Below are positions 34,080 to 47,400 of a stretch of 64,000 nt of DNA, one piece after another. A program made the position numbers and the translations under genes. Within the stretch, counting starts at the first letter, position 1; each line of letters starts with the position of its first letter. The notes beneath the pieces are model-generated. The model was not told where the DNA came from and ran no database searches. It worked only from the letters and a program-made list of their open reading frames with translations. The DNA comes from Cordia subcordata (taxonomy: Eukaryota; Streptophyta; Magnoliopsida; Boraginales; Cordiaceae), in contig JAPTOF010000001.1 of the NCBI GenBank assembly GCA_028554755.1, positions 1,872,501 through 1,936,500 of the forward strand, written 5' to 3'.

Positions 34080-37000
34080 CATTCAACTATCAAAATCCAA
34101 TATATCCTATAATCGCTTCAATTACCAATATCTCCAGACCTTCAAAAAGATTCAATCTTTAGCCAAAAACAAAGGAAACCCAGATGGCCTACACCCAAAT
34201 ATATCATGAAGTCTTCAGAGAGATTCAGTTTTTATTGGAAACAAATCATACCCAGATGGCCTAAACCAATAATTTTTCATAAAAGATACCCAGAAACCCC
34301 AGATCAGCTATACCCACATGAGCAGAAAAGAGTAAAACAGAGAGAGCAAGGGGCTTTTATAACTCTTGTAACTTATGAGGATAGGGATAGGGCTAATTCA
34401 AAATCATGGACAAGAAAAATCAGATAAATAAAAAATAATTAGATGCTTTTAATTAAAATTGAAGCGAAAAAAAAAAATGTGTTGTTGAATGTTACCTTTT
34501 TTCTGATGATCAGATGTGAAGTGAAACAGAGGGTTTTTCAGAAACCAAGAATGAAAGTGACGAGAAGGTAGATATTTATTTATAAATTTGATATTTTGGA
34601 TAATGGAACTTTTTTCTTTTTTGATGAAAATTTTTAGTATTATTATTTTTAGTGTATAGAGTGATGTGCCAATTCTTAGGATCAGGCTTTGGTGTGATTG
34701 GTGACGTAAAATGTCTTCTGTTTTGGACAAACTAGATTTGTCTTTAATAGTGGGCCCCGGGTGTATGGACTTTCTCTTCCGTGAATATGCCAAACGTGCT
34801 CGCAGCCCAACATCCCAAGTGATAAATATCTTGGGCTAAGTTAATTTATCAGTAAATTATTTGGTACACATTTGTTGTCTCCACAAAGCTTTGGAAATGG
34901 GCTGATATGTCGAAGATGAATCTTGATTTCAAGAGCATGAATGATGCTAATGGGTTCTGCTCCAAACTCCCTCGTACTAACGATGTTTTGAAATATTTTA
35001 TCACAAACATCTTATCAAAAATTTAAAATAAACCATAAAACTTATACCAAAAATAGCATAAGTTTTAATCTTATTAGATGTCGAGTGACTCATTTGTTAG
35101 CTAATGTCATTTATATTGTTCACTAATATATATTTGTATTTCTTTTTTTGAACAAGAACATTTGCTTACTTCTTTTCTTTACTTTTTCAATTATTGAAAA
35201 TATTATATTTTAACTAATATAATTATCAATCATTTATGAATACGAGATTCAGAGATGAGAAAGTAGATCTTTATTGATTAACAGCAGATGCTATAATTTA
35301 GTTCAAAAATTATCAAATATCAAATTTCTATGAACGAAGTAGGAAACAGAAAAAAAAAAAAGGAAATAAAAAAAGAACTCGAGCCCACCAAAACTGAGCG
35401 TATCTGTGCGAAGGTATGAAAACTTCAAAGTTGTCATTCAAATTTTCAACACAATTGCATTTTAAAATCAAGTCGAAATCTGATAATTTGACTCTAGGAG
35501 ACTCTCAAAGGACCGCAGGTCTTTCTTTCAGGACCAGCTTCGTGCATCTTAAATTAATTAAACTTGTAATATCTTTTTAAAAATAAATTGCACCGGATCC
35601 CATATGATTTATCATAAGTGTATGTTATCCTTTTATAATTTTAAAAAAAGCACGGATGCTCATTTTAGAGAACATATGTGCTACACACTTGAAGACTACA
35701 GGAATATCTTATGTTTATTTTTTGAAGTATGTATGTTATATATTTTAAGACCACAAGAGGTGATGTGCCTATTTTAAAATTACAAGGTGTAACATGCACT
35801 ATGATAAATTATAGGGAGGTTCCGTGCATTTTTTTTTTATTTTACTTACTCTCATTTTTTAGCATAATTAATTGTTGTCTAATTTTTTTTAAAAAAAAAT
35901 TGGTCTAATAGATCATAAAGCATCACCTTTTCCACTTAAAATATTATAACCATGCAATGCTGGCATGTCCATTTGCTTAAGATATAGGTAAGCCACATGG
36001 AGTATTAAACAAATGCAATCATACATCGACGCTTAGTATATATCACCCGTTAAACAACTAGAACAAGCACTTTCATGATGCTTTTTCCTATATATAGGTT
36101 CGTTAATTTCCTCTCCTTTTCTTGAATTAATAATATCTAGCATGATTTTTTTTCCCCTGCAATTTCATCTCAAGAAATTAATGAAATAGCTGAGGCGCTT
36201 CACCGCTTCAGGCTTGTAGATGATCACCGGGCCTCTCCTGTGGACTTGAATTTCGTTGAGTACGAAGATTTAATGATAATAAAATTTATGAGTATTATGT
36301 TATGAGAGTATTCAAGAAAAGAAAACATTTAAAGTGATTGTAATATATAGACAATATTAAAAGCATATGATCAATACTTTAACAGGTTTGCCACCTTGAT
36401 TTTGTAAAATTAGCTTAAAGAGAGAAGCTGGGCAAGTTCCTGATTATGGGTCTCATAATTATGAGTTTATGAAAAACTGTGCGTGGTTTGCCACCTGCTT
36501 TGGACACTCAACACTTTCCAGGCAGGTTCCAATGCATGCACCTACTTTCTTTTAAATGTAATGGTTCAACTGGATGGACTTTCTTTTTAACGGTAAAAAT
36601 TTTCAAAACAATTTTTTTAATCAGTGAAATATGCATTAGAGATGTCGCGAGATATGCATTAGAGATGTCGCAAAAAAAGCTTCTTGAATTCTTTGTTGGT
36701 TTTTAAGCTAGCATAAGTTAGATTGTTCTTAAGATAATGAACATGCATCCAATGTAGTCTGTATTATTAGATTGGACACATGCGAGTCAAATCAATCAAG
36801 AATTGGAGTTTTGCTACAAACTTGGGATATAATGGGGACAAATATGTTGTGATATAGATTTCGGATGCAAAATATAGGATAACATGTCTAAATGCATTGG
36901 GTCCGTAAATAATTTTATGTACGGCACCTATTTTGTTTTTTTAAACACCTACCAAACACTGAAGTAAAAGAAGATATTAGTTGTCCATGATTTCTACTCT

Positions 37001-40000
37001 CATACTCATAAGTTGTTTATATATTTGCAGGCCAAAATTTAATCTCCTTTTAAACTTTGAGAACACAAACACACCCAGATATGAACGTACCAAAATTTTC
37101 ATAACAGGATAATTGAGATCGGAATTTGTTGATAATTTGTAATTATAAGCAGCGGAACTCGATTATCAACTGATAAACTTTGGGTGCATAGTACGTCTCC
37201 TATCAGGCATTAGGTAAGTTGAGGACATTTACTCACGACAAACAATCGAGAGCAAACAGGAGTTATGAATTACGTTTAACTCCAATATTTATCATTGAAA
37301 CATTTCCTAGAGACGATAATTTACAGCTGCTGATTCCGTTTATATGGGAATCCCTTTGGATCAGTATCATCCAATTTTATCTGTGGCTTCACATGCTGGC
37401 ATGTGCACATAGGAAGTACCAAAAGAGTGTTTTGGACTGATGTAGAAAGAGCCAAAAGTGAATATCGTCCAAGTCAACTGAACAAAGCCGTGTGGGATAG
37501 AGATGTTTATCTCATTGCATCAATGATTTCTGGACGAGTGGGGCAAAGACGTTGGGTTTCTTATGCTGAATCATTTGGTTGAATTTTTTGATGGTTCATT
37601 ATAAGCGAAAGGGTCCAATCACCTTTGAACACAATATCATAATATGTTAGACTTTAATATATTAGGACATCAGTCACTCCCATTTTGACACTTCACGCTC
37701 TAGTGGACCCCCTATTGAAAAAGCAAAAAGGGCATCATTAGGTTTTAGATATAACGTTAAGGAACAAGATTTGATGATAATAGATCAATAATTCATTTAT
37801 AATGACACAATTCAAACAGTTTATTATTATTGGATATTTTTGTTTTTGTAGCTTTAGGGTGATTATTTAGTATAAATGACTACATTCACAGAGATCATGT
37901 ACCATACAACGAAACAAAAAAAGTATCAATTTTTTTATAAAATCAAAAGTAGAAGATGTAGAACTTTAACAAGAAGTAATTTTCAGAGATATAAAACTCG
38001 TAAGCTATTTCGAGAATCTTTCTATTTCATGTGGACATAAATTATATTATCCCTCTTCAATCACATGCGATAACTTTCGTGATTACACACATATATAGAG
38101 AAATAAATTTTTTGTCTTGACTAGAGTTACTAGATGTAATTCTCTTTTATTAATAAAAGTACGTAAAAATATATAAACACTTACATTGTTAACAAAAAGA
38201 AAATGTGAAATCAGTGTGAGGTAGAATTCAATGATAGTTATCAAGCCGGGATTGGAAGGCCTCACAAAAAAACCACAATCATAAAGTCTTTCAATAATTT
38301 TAGCAATTTATGAGATACTCATTAATCCACAAGAATAAATGATGGATCCAATGACTTTAACCATAATGAACCTCACAAATAATGACTCCCCACATTAATT
38401 AACAATGTGATTGTGGTTTCATAGTATGCGAGAAAGTATTATTAGCTGACTGCAACATGAATTAACATCATTTAGCACACATATAAAAACAATGATACTC
38501 CCAAAAACCAAAAGACAATGACACAGCCCTTCTCATATGTAAGATCCAATAGAGACATATGTGTGTGTATATATATATGTACACATATAACTTCTTTAAA
38601 AAAAAAAAGTTGTGAAAGATAGTATATCAATGATTACATTTTTTTTATTTGAATATGCAATTACTAATTAGTTAATGTTTCAAATAAATCATTTGTATAT
38701 ACTAGAATTTGTATTAAATGTGTTTTCTAGAGTTACAAATAAACAATTTATGAAAAACACGAAATACAAAATCACTAATAATATATAAAAGTCAGTCACT
38801 TATGCAGCATTTCTTTCAAAACACTAAGCATCCATTACTTATTTTTTTATAAAAAAAGTAATATTTACACGTAATACTTGTACATATCGTCACATAAAAT
38901 GTCAATTACAGGATACTTTTCATTTTCTTATTTTTGAGTGAAAAAATAATACTCTTTAGCTAATACAATTTTGGTTATATGAAAAATTAATAATACAAGA
39001 AGTATATTATTAAAATAAAATCTTTAACAGTAGAGAAGACAGTCCTCGTAGGATCCATCAATGATGTGCTGGGTCCCCTCCGTTAAAAACTATTTCACAG
39101 TCTACACTCCCCACTTAACGGTACCCTTCTGCTTTGTCAGCCCAAATTCTCAATTTCTCAGACATAACATGAGACACAAAAGTACACACACACAAATATG
39201 TGCACACACGCATATGCATATTAATATATTATTATTAATTATTAGTGAATATTTGTGTAGGGAGAGAGTGTGATATTTGAAAACATTTGAAGTTGCTTCC
39301 GAACAAGATAAAAAGAAAAAAAATACATGACTACTAAAGAAAGAGAGCTACATGGGCTGAAATTTTGAAACCCTTCTAGAATTTCTGCAGAAAGGTAAAA
39401 AGTTGAACAGTTAAAAGCACTTTTTTTCCCCCCCATTTTCCTAAATCTGTTCTTTTTCTCCTTTGTACACTTTGTTTCAGTCAAATCTTACTATTTTCTT
39501 CGATTTTTCATAAAAAGGGTCTTTTTCTGTGTGGTAAAACAATGGATGCTTTTACTCTACAACGAAAAAAGTTTGCAGTCTTTGTCCCTGTCATTGTCAA
39601 CTCTGCCTATCTATGAGTAAATATCATGGCCAAGTACACAAGCACTTATATGTTTGTGTTTTAATTTTTTTTTTCTTTGTTTATTTTTCCTTGTGGGGTT
39701 CTTCAATTCTTATGTAGTTTAAATACTGAAACTGTGTTTATCATTTGACAGGTTCATAAAGATTCAAATTTCAAGATTCTGGACCCTGTTAAGAGATTTT
39801 GCTTAGGGTTAATTGATGATTCTATGAGGCATGGTGTTTCAAAATTTGAGTTTTGATTGATTTGAGGATAAAAGCTTGAATCTTTCCGAAGAATAGGCCT
39901 CTTTCTCCTCACATGTAAGTTTTCAGATCTGAATTATAGTGCATTGTGGGGTTTGTGACATTGAATCAGCAAAATGGCTCTTTTGGAAGGCCTGTTTGCC

Positions 40001-40573
40001 TTTGGTGTACTCATTGAGATCCAGAATGCTGCAAGTTTTAGTGTTCTGTTATGCTTCCTTGTCTCTTTGTTCCAATGTTTATGTTTAGTGTATCTTTTTC
40101 TGTATGCTTTCTTTGGCTATAGTAATTTAACATTGTTCACATTAATTGTATTTTGAACACTTAATGCTTAAGTCTATAATGCTTGCCCAGAGATTTTCTA
40201 GTTAGTGATGCTTAATGGGATTCCTGTCTGTTCCCCTTTTGTTTCTCGAATAATATTTGTCCTGCATCCCTCATCTAGTCGTTTTGATTAGTTGAACTAT
40301 CTCTTTTTAGAGCAATATTGTGGTTTTTGTGCCTGTTGCCTAAAATGCTCTGCATTTGCTGACAGCATTTGATGTTTAGCCTTTTACTTGTGTGACATTT
40401 GTAGCTTGTTTCTTCATGAGCATGTTGCGTTGGAATTCTTAATTTGGTAGAGAAGATCACGTATTCAAACTTCAGATTCAATATTATCTTAAATAATCTC
40501 ATTTCCAACTCTGAAGAATTTTGCCCCTGACTAATAGTATTATTTCCATTTGCAGGTGCTTACCTTTTCTAGG
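34080..40573. other. Intergenic region, leaders of the divergent M1 and TIR-NB genes
   Basis: From 34080 to about 34560 lies the probable leader of the aminopeptidase, perhaps with an intron; AAAAAAG|GTAAC near 34494 is a candidate donor. 34.6-39.4 kb shows no gene: short open frames at 36479-36706 and 37219-37440 are unrecognised, and a TA/GT microsatellite sits at about 38558-38590. From about 39500 begins the transcribed leader of the plus-strand TIR-NB gene. Confidence 0.55.
39915..40555 (+). other. Probable intron in the 5' leader of the TIR-NB gene
   Basis: A strong donor ACAT|GTAAGT at 39914/39915 and an acceptor TTTGCAG|GTGCTT at 40555/40556 frame 641 nt of T-rich sequence just ahead of the coding exon. 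A leader intron before an intronless coding region is typical of this type of gene. It is inferred from signals only. Confidence 0.65.
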
Positions 40574-40615
40574 ATGCATGAAACGCCATTTACACGTGGA
40601 AGTGAGTGCCATTAA
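40574..40615 (+). promoter_or_regulatory. Upstream ORF of 13 codons ending 2 nt before the main ATG
   Basis: ATG at 40574 opens a short peptide (MHETPFTRGSECH) that stops at TAA 40613-40615; the main start codon is at 40618. A second ATG at 40578 opens an out-of-frame ORF that overlaps the main start and ends at 40631. Such leaders usually lower translation of the main ORF, possibly keeping the level of an immune-type protein low. Confidence 0.6.
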
Positions 40616-40617
40616 AT

Positions 40618-43602
40618 ATGGATCTCCTTGAAGAAAGCTCTAGGGTTGGCTCATTACGGAGCACCACTTCAAGGAATTTGTCATCTTCTTCTTCTGCATT
40701 CTTTTCAGCCATTCAATCCCCCTTCTTTTCTCCAAAATCGCCCACGTGTGAGTTATCCACAAAACCTGGCAATCGATGTAATTGGACCAATACAATTAGT
40801 GATTCCCTAAATACTAGTTCCAGGATAGCCGACCCTGATTCTCTGATGGATGTCCGATTTGCCTCATCAGATTCTTATCCTGTCAAAGTAGCATGTGCTT
40901 CTGATAATCAGCAGCAGTTAAATCATATTTCCTCTTCTGCATGCACTTCTAATCAAGCTTTCTCAAATTATGGTATTGATCATGAAGACAATTCTCCACA
41001 TAGAGGAAGACAGAAAAAGATAGGAAGGATGCATGAGATATCAGTTACTCCGGAGTCAACTTCCTTTTCCTCGAGTAGACTGAGAAGTTGTGATGTATAC
41101 ATAGGTTTCCAAGGTCGTAAACCGTTATTGCAGAGGTTCACTAATTGGCTTCGTGCTGAGTTAGAAATTCAAGGTTTAAGTTGCTTTGTGACAGATAGAT
41201 CTCGTTGTCGGAATTCTCGGAAGCACCGCATCGTTGAGAAGGCAATGGATGCTTGTACATTTGGAGTTGTGATATTAACAAAGAAGTCCTTCAGAAATCC
41301 TTATACCATAGAAGAGCTGCAATTCTTCTCAAGCAAGAAGAACTTGGTTCCCATGTACTTTGATTTGGGTCCTGATGATTGCCTTGTCAGAGATATAACT
41401 GAGAGAAGAGGAGAGCTATGGGAAAAACATGGTGGGCAATTGTGGCTTCTGTATGGGGGATTGGAAAAGGAATGGAGAGATGCAGTTAGTTCCCTTTCTC
41501 GTGTTGACGAGTGGAAACTTGAGGCGCGCGGTGGAAAGTGGAGAGACTGCATTTTGGAGGCTGTTACTGTCTTGGCATTGAGGTTGGGAAGGAGAAGTGT
41601 TGTTGACAGGCTAAACAAATGGAGAGAGAAGGTGCAGAAAGAGGAATTCCCTTTTCCTCAAAATGAGAATTTCGTTGGGAGGAAGAAGGAATTATCTGAA
41701 TTGGAATTTGTGCTTTTTGGTGATGTCAGTGGGAATGCAGAGAGAGAATATTTTGAACTCAAGGCCAGACCTAGGAGAAAAAATTTGACAATTGGTTGGA
41801 GTAGAAGTAATTCAGTTGATGAAAAGAAAAGGGAGAGACAAAGTGATTATAGCAAGAGGAAGGGTAAGGAACCAGTTCGGTGGAGGGAATCAGAAAAGGA
41901 GATTGAAATGTCAAGCATTGACTTTTCTCAAGCACTTCAAACACCAAAACTAAAGGGTAAGCATGGGAAGAGAAGGCGATCCATGAAAATTGTGTATGGG
42001 AAAGGCATTGCTTGCGTGTCAGGGGAGTCAGGAATAGGGAAGACAGAGCTGCTTCTTGAATTTGCTTACAGATTCCATCAGAAATATAAGATGGTCTTGT
42101 GGATCGGAGGGGAAAATAGATATATCAGGCAGAACTATTTGAACCTGTGGTCATCCTTAGAGGTTGACGTAGGAGTGGAAAATTACCTTGAGAAAAGCCG
42201 GATAAAGAGCTTTGAGGAGCAAGAAGAGGCAGCCGTAGCCAGAGTGCGGAAGGAGCTCATGAGAAACATTCCATTTTTGGTGATAATTGATAACTTGGAG
42301 AGCGAAAAGGACTGGTGGGACCATAAACTTATAATGGATCTCCTTCCACGTTTTGGTGGAGAAACTCACGTTATTATATCCACACGTCTCTCTCGTGTAA
42401 TGAATTTGGAACCTATGAAACTTTCGTACCTATCAGGTGTTGAGGCAATGTCATTAATGCAGGGAAGCGTCAAAGATTATCCAATTGCAGAAGTTGATGC
42501 ACTACGAGTTATTGAGGAAAAACTTGGAAGGTTAACCCTTGGACTTGCCATCGTGGGGGCAATATTGTCAGAGCTTCCTATTAACCCAAGTAGGCTCTTG
42601 GATACCATTAACCGGATGCCTTTGAGGGATGTAACATGGAGTGGTAGGGAAAATCATTCTTTAAGGCGAAATAATTTTCTTTTGCAACTCATTGAAGTTT
42701 GTTTCTCAATATTTGACCACGCAGAAGGACCAAGAAGTCTGGCAACTAGAATGGTTCTAGCATGTGGTTGGTTCGCCCCAGCACCAATTCCTCTTTCTGT
42801 TTTAGCTCTGGCTGCGCATAAAGTGCCTGAGAAACACCAACATCGCCGATTCTGGAAAAAGGTTTTGCGCTCCTTAACTTGTGGGTTTTCATCATCATAT
42901 GCTAGGAAATCAGAAGTAGAAGCATCTTCTTTATTGTTAAGATTCAACATCGCAAAAAGTTGTACGAAAGAGGGTCACATCCAATTTAACCAGCTTGTGA
43001 AGATTTATGCCCAAAAGAGAGGCGTTATTGGAGTTGCACAAGCCATGGTACAAGCTGTCATTAATCGAGGGTCTATACCTCAGCACTCAGAACACATTTG
43101 GGCGGCATGTTTCCTCATCTTTGGACTCGGGAAAGACCCTGTAGTTGTTGAGCTTAAGGTGTCAGAGTTACTGTTTCTTGTTAAAGAAGTGATTCTGCCA
43201 CTAGCCATCAGAACGTTTATTACATTTTCACGGTGCAGTGCTGCTTTAGAACTCCTCCGGCGATGTACAGATGCATTAGAAGCAGCAGAAGAAGCATTGG
43301 TTACTCCAGTTGAGAAATGGTTGGACAAATCACTTTGCTGGAGACCTATGCAGACAAGTGCACAACTGAATCCTTACCTTTGGCATGAGCTCGCATTATC
43401 CAGAGCTGCGGTCCTCGAAATCCGGGCGAAGCTGATGATGAGAGGGGGACAGTTTGATATAGCCGACGATTTGATCAGGAAGGCCATTTTTATAAGAACT
43501 TCAATCTCTGGTGAGGATCATCCAGAAACAGTGTCTGCTCAGGAAACACTCAGCAAAATTACTAGACTCCTGGCTAATGCTCAAAATCATACTTCTCCAT
43601 AG
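40618..43602 (+). CDS. TIR-NB-ARC protein with extra N- and C-terminal regions (XTNX class; At4g23440/At5g56220-like)
   Basis: Intronless, 994 residues. The order is: Ser-rich N-terminal extension (1 to about 150); TIR-like domain (about 157-290) beginning CDVYIGFQG with NPYTIEELQFF around the expected catalytic Glu; FVGRKKEL linker (about 352-359); a basic, low-complexity insert (about 375-465); NB-ARC-type ATPase with P-loop GESGIGKTELLLEF (from about 469), kinase-2 FLVIIDNLE (about 553-561), sensor-like THVIISTR (about 583-590) and a GLPL-like LGLAIVGAIL; then a helical, TPR-like C-terminus (GEDHPETVSAQETL) instead of leucine-rich repeats. Family members are conserved in dicots and monocots, unlike typical TNL receptors. 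The role is poorly defined, probably in basal immune or NAD-related signalling (inference). ATG 40618 is chosen; the open frame extends to a GTG at 40606, which is not a plausible plant start. Confidence 0.92.
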   Translation: MDLLEESSRVGSLRSTTSRNLSSSSSAFFSAIQSPFFSPKSPTCELSTKPGNRCNWTNTISDSLNTSSRIADPDSLMDVRFASSDSYPVKVACASDNQQQLNHISSSACTSNQAFSNYGIDHEDNSPHRGRQKKIGRMHEISVTPESTSFSSSRLRSCDVYIGFQGRKPLLQRFTNWLRAELEIQGLSCFVTDRSRCRNSRKHRIVEKAMDACTFGVVILTKKSFRNPYTIEELQFFSSKKNLVPMYFDLGPDDCLVRDITERRGELWEKHGGQLWLLYGGLEKEWRDAVSSLSRVDEWKLEARGGKWRDCILEAVTVLALRLGRRSVVDRLNKWREKVQKEEFPFPQNENFVGRKKELSELEFVLFGDVSGNAEREYFELKARPRRKNLTIGWSRSNSVDEKKRERQSDYSKRKGKEPVRWRESEKEIEMSSIDFSQALQTPKLKGKHGKRRRSMKIVYGKGIACVSGESGIGKTELLLEFAYRFHQKYKMVLWIGGENRYIRQNYLNLWSSLEVDVGVENYLEKSRIKSFEEQEEAAVARVRKELMRNIPFLVIIDNLESEKDWWDHKLIMDLLPRFGGETHVIISTRLSRVMNLEPMKLSYLSGVEAMSLMQGSVKDYPIAEVDALRVIEEKLGRLTLGLAIVGAILSELPINPSRLLDTINRMPLRDVTWSGRENHSLRRNNFLLQLIEVCFSIFDHAEGPRSLATRMVLACGWFAPAPIPLSVLALAAHKVPEKHQHRRFWKKVLRSLTCGFSSSYARKSEVEASSLLLRFNIAKSCTKEGHIQFNQLVKIYAQKRGVIGVAQAMVQAVINRGSIPQHSEHIWAACFLIFGLGKDPVVVELKVSELLFLVKEVILPLAIRTFITFSRCSAALELLRRCTDALEAAEEALVTPVEKWLDKSLCWRPMQTSAQLNPYLWHELALSRAAVLEIRAKLMMRGGQFDIADDLIRKAIFIRTSISGEDHPETVSAQETLSKITRLLANAQNHTSP

Positions 43603-44428
43603 CCTTAGATTTTTCGTAATTTTTTTTTAGTCGAACATAGTTTAGGTTAGACTTATACAGAATCTTAGAATAAGCAGCTTCATCAGTTTTTAGAGTTAAA
43701 CTTTTCATACCATTTTTGCATGAGTGGATGCCTTTCTTTTGTCTTGAAATTCATTCTATTATTCATGACAATGTAAAGTAGCTAGCTCTTCATTGGGTTT
43801 TGCTGGGGTTGAGTTTTGATCATCTCCGATCATCTTGTCTTGAATATGTTTGCGTCCTAGGAAAAGGGCTTCTGTAAGAAGCATTTCAATCGCTTCTTGC
43901 ATGATTTTAAGCTAGAGATTATGATTGTCAGATGTTCATTTAACTGACGTCTGACCCTCTAAATTGGAATATTAATTTAACTCCAATGTCATCTCATGCA
44001 GAGCCAACAAATTAACTGTCACATGGTACAATACAAATTAACCCACATTCATTTCGTAAAGAGGAATATATTAACTTGATTTAGTAAATTACGATTGTGG
44101 ACGTAAAGCGTAACTAATAGTTTGCTTTGGGACAAAGATAATACTCTTATTATTGCAGAAAGATAGAAGGTTGCTGACTATTAATACCAGCTAGGCCGCC
44201 CTTCAAACCACTACTCGAAATTCAGTCTTTTAAAGAAACTAGCAATCAAAACAATCAACATAGCAACTTTTATCGAAACAGAAGACAGTACAAATGAATA
44301 TCAACAATTAAAATAGTAAGCAAAGAGCAGCAGAATATTTTTTTGCAGCAATAGAAAGACATTGGTTTATTTGTAAGTGCTAATATCATGTACAGACAAA
44401 CATGTGACAGGATGATGTATGTCCTCTC
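43603..44428. other. Convergent 3' flanks of the TIR-NB and UBC genes
   Basis: This holds the two probable 3' UTRs, which meet tail to tail. No open frame of interest and no RNA gene is seen. Confidence 0.6.
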
Positions 44429-47400
44429 TCATGGATCAGCTTTCCCGGCAACTTCCTCGTCGCTGGAGGCATATTCGTCTTCACTCAGCTCCTCGTCACT
44501 AGATCTTTCCTCTGGTGCAGCACCGGCATCTTCAGGCTTTGCGTACTTCTCACAAAATTCTGAAGAAATCATTTCATGTGAGTAACAAGATAGACCTTAG
44601 AAATACTGGCATATAGAAAGGATTTAACATCTCAGAAGGATCACACGAGCTGCATTTAACCTTAAATGAATCGTTACTTTTTGACATTTGGGTTCTAGGT
44701 AGCGAGAAGAGCAGATACCAATGATGGCATGAAGAAAGAACCAAGGTGAAGCAGAAACAGACTCATGGAAAAGATGGTAAGATGGCAAAGCATGAAACCA
44801 ACAAAAAGATGGCTCATGACTCCTGATAGGGCTCAGTAACGGAATAAGAAACATTCAATGACTCAGCATGATGAACACCCCAAGATCAAGTGCCGTAAAT
44901 AGTGAAGCATCCGACCAATTCTGGTAAACAACTAAACTATAGCAAGCCTTATTTAATATCAGAAAGATTCAATGTTGGGGCAATAGATTCCTTGAGAGTC
45001 AAACTTACTATCGTAAGCAATCTCTAAATTAATCTCTTCCCCTGCCTCGCAGTTCCCCCAGAGGATTCAAAGAGAAACCTAGGAGAACTCTCTTTTTCTT
45101 GATTATTACCCATATTCTCATTAATTGACCACTAGAAAATGCTCGCTTCTATTGTCAGGAATTTTGTTATTTAATTTGATTAGAGCAAACAATGCTATTA
45201 AGTAAGATTTTTATTTCCTTTAAACAATTTGAACCTTCATAACGAGAGCATGTGACCATAAAGTGGAGAACCACTATTGATCCTCTTTAATAATAAGAAT
45301 AAAAAAAAAAAAAAGGCACATATGAATACAAAGCCTACAAGTTCCAATTTCATCTCGTCCCAAGTCTAGTCTTACTTTGTTTTCTAGATTCTATTACAGT
45401 GTTTAGTCTTTCAGGCAACCTAAATTACTCTGATTGAAAATTTGATATACTCAAACAGCAGTAGATTAAGATTTTATCTTTTGCAGATATGACACATACA
45501 CTAAAGAGGCACATGACAGTTGTACAATGGCAACATCATCAAGCCCTCAGATGCTATAATATACTAGTGGTAATTAGAATGTCATTTTTCTTACTGCCTT
45601 GGCCTACATTTTAACGTTGCCTGATCCTCTAGACTAAGTTCAACATTGTTGATGGAATTTATGTGATCTATCCTCTTGTTACAATATCTTCTACCAAATG
45701 CCCTTTACCTCTTTTTGATTAAGTTATGCTCGTCCATTCTTATAAGGGCTCAATACTGTAAAGCTTTTCTACAAGGGCATTACTCCTTATCAACCTTGTC
45801 AAAAAGCTAGTTCACTCTTTTCCTTCCTGCAATCCAGTATTCTATATCATGAACCAAGCTTGGCCACAAAATTCTGACCCTTAACAAATCAAAGGTAAGC
45901 AAATGACCATGGAGCAAAAGAATAAGGGGTTTAATTTTTTAAGACATCAACAATATCACCAAGAATCTCATTTTATATTGACAGACTGAAATGCAGCCAC
46001 CATTTTTTTCTCCAAATATTTTCCATAGCGTAGAAGCCTAATCACACAAAATTCAATATGAAGTATTTAGGTATGTACCAAATGTTGGCACCACCTAGAA
46101 GTTTATAGTTTCACTAATCTACACAAGTCTTGTGTAAGCCCCTCCTGTTCCAGAATGATAAGGAGAAGATAAGACAGCTTACATTATTTAATTCAGTAAC
46201 TTTTGTTCTGATGAGGAAGAAAGAGGTGAATTTACTAATTTCAAAACTTATTTACAATAGTCTTACTGCACAGAATTGTCGTGCTATTCAAGACAAAGTA
46301 TAATAGTAGTCTTTCAGTGAGTTAATCTTTTTAATAGAATACAACTGCAATCATAAGAAAACAAATTTCCAACTAGATAGCAGACGTAATTTGTTTGTCT
46401 CTAGCCTCAGTTCCAGCGTCCCCCCTACCCCCAAAAAAAAAAAAAGAAAGAAACGAAGAAAAAAGAAGGCAACTTTTCAATTTCAAAACAATGTTGAGCG
46501 GTTAATATATGAAGAAACCATCAACAAGGACTTCACATCTCATACTTCTAATTTAATGAGAGCTTTAGTGTGCCAAAATGACTTCCATATGGAGTCATAA
46601 AACAGAAAATTTCCTAGGTTCTTTGAAATGTCTGTCAATCCTAAAAATGATGAACACATATGAACTCCATTTCTCAACTTCTAGAATTGCTCACATCATG
46701 CAAAAGTTAGAGCATCAAACATATATCATCTCTCGAGAATGACTAAGGTCATCATATTTCAAAGCATGCAAAAGGCATCTTAGACTCAAATACAGTTCTG
46801 AAGTTTCCTAGTTAGAGACATACAATATGTACACAAAGCCAAAAGATAAACATGACACAGACAAAATTTTTTTTTCTTTACTTTTCATGTCTGAACATAA
46901 GATGTAAATAAGTACTTTAGTTTGTTCTCTTGGTATATCTCATAAGCCATTCCGAAAACCATCACACGCACACCATAATGCTAGAAGATCATTCTGATGA
47001 AATGTATGGGCAACCACATTCAATAGAAATACATGAGAGTTCTCTAGGTGTTCTTAGACCTCCTTACCTTTCACTCTCTGATCATAAACAGTTCGATCAC
47101 GCATCATTAGAGCAGCAGCCTCTCCATTCAATGGATCAGAGGGGTTGGGATACAAAAGAAGTTGTGGGAGAAACACTTCAAAGACATTAACCAGATCTGG
47201 CAAAGAGAGACATCAAGAAGAAGCTGAAATCAAGATTCTACATAAGGAACTAGACATTATTCAAAACATCACTACCTAGTGAATGAGACAGAAATGGAAC
47301 ATCGGATCCCTGTATGAGACAAAAATGTAAAAATATGCGACTCATCTAAAGAGAAGAATTACAGATTCTACCAAAAACAAAAGGCAAAAAGAAAAACGAA

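Noticed and set aside
40606..40617. Start of the TIR-NB protein at 40606
   Set aside because: The codon at 40606 is GTG; plant nuclear genes rarely start there. ATG at 40618 in the same frame is used instead.
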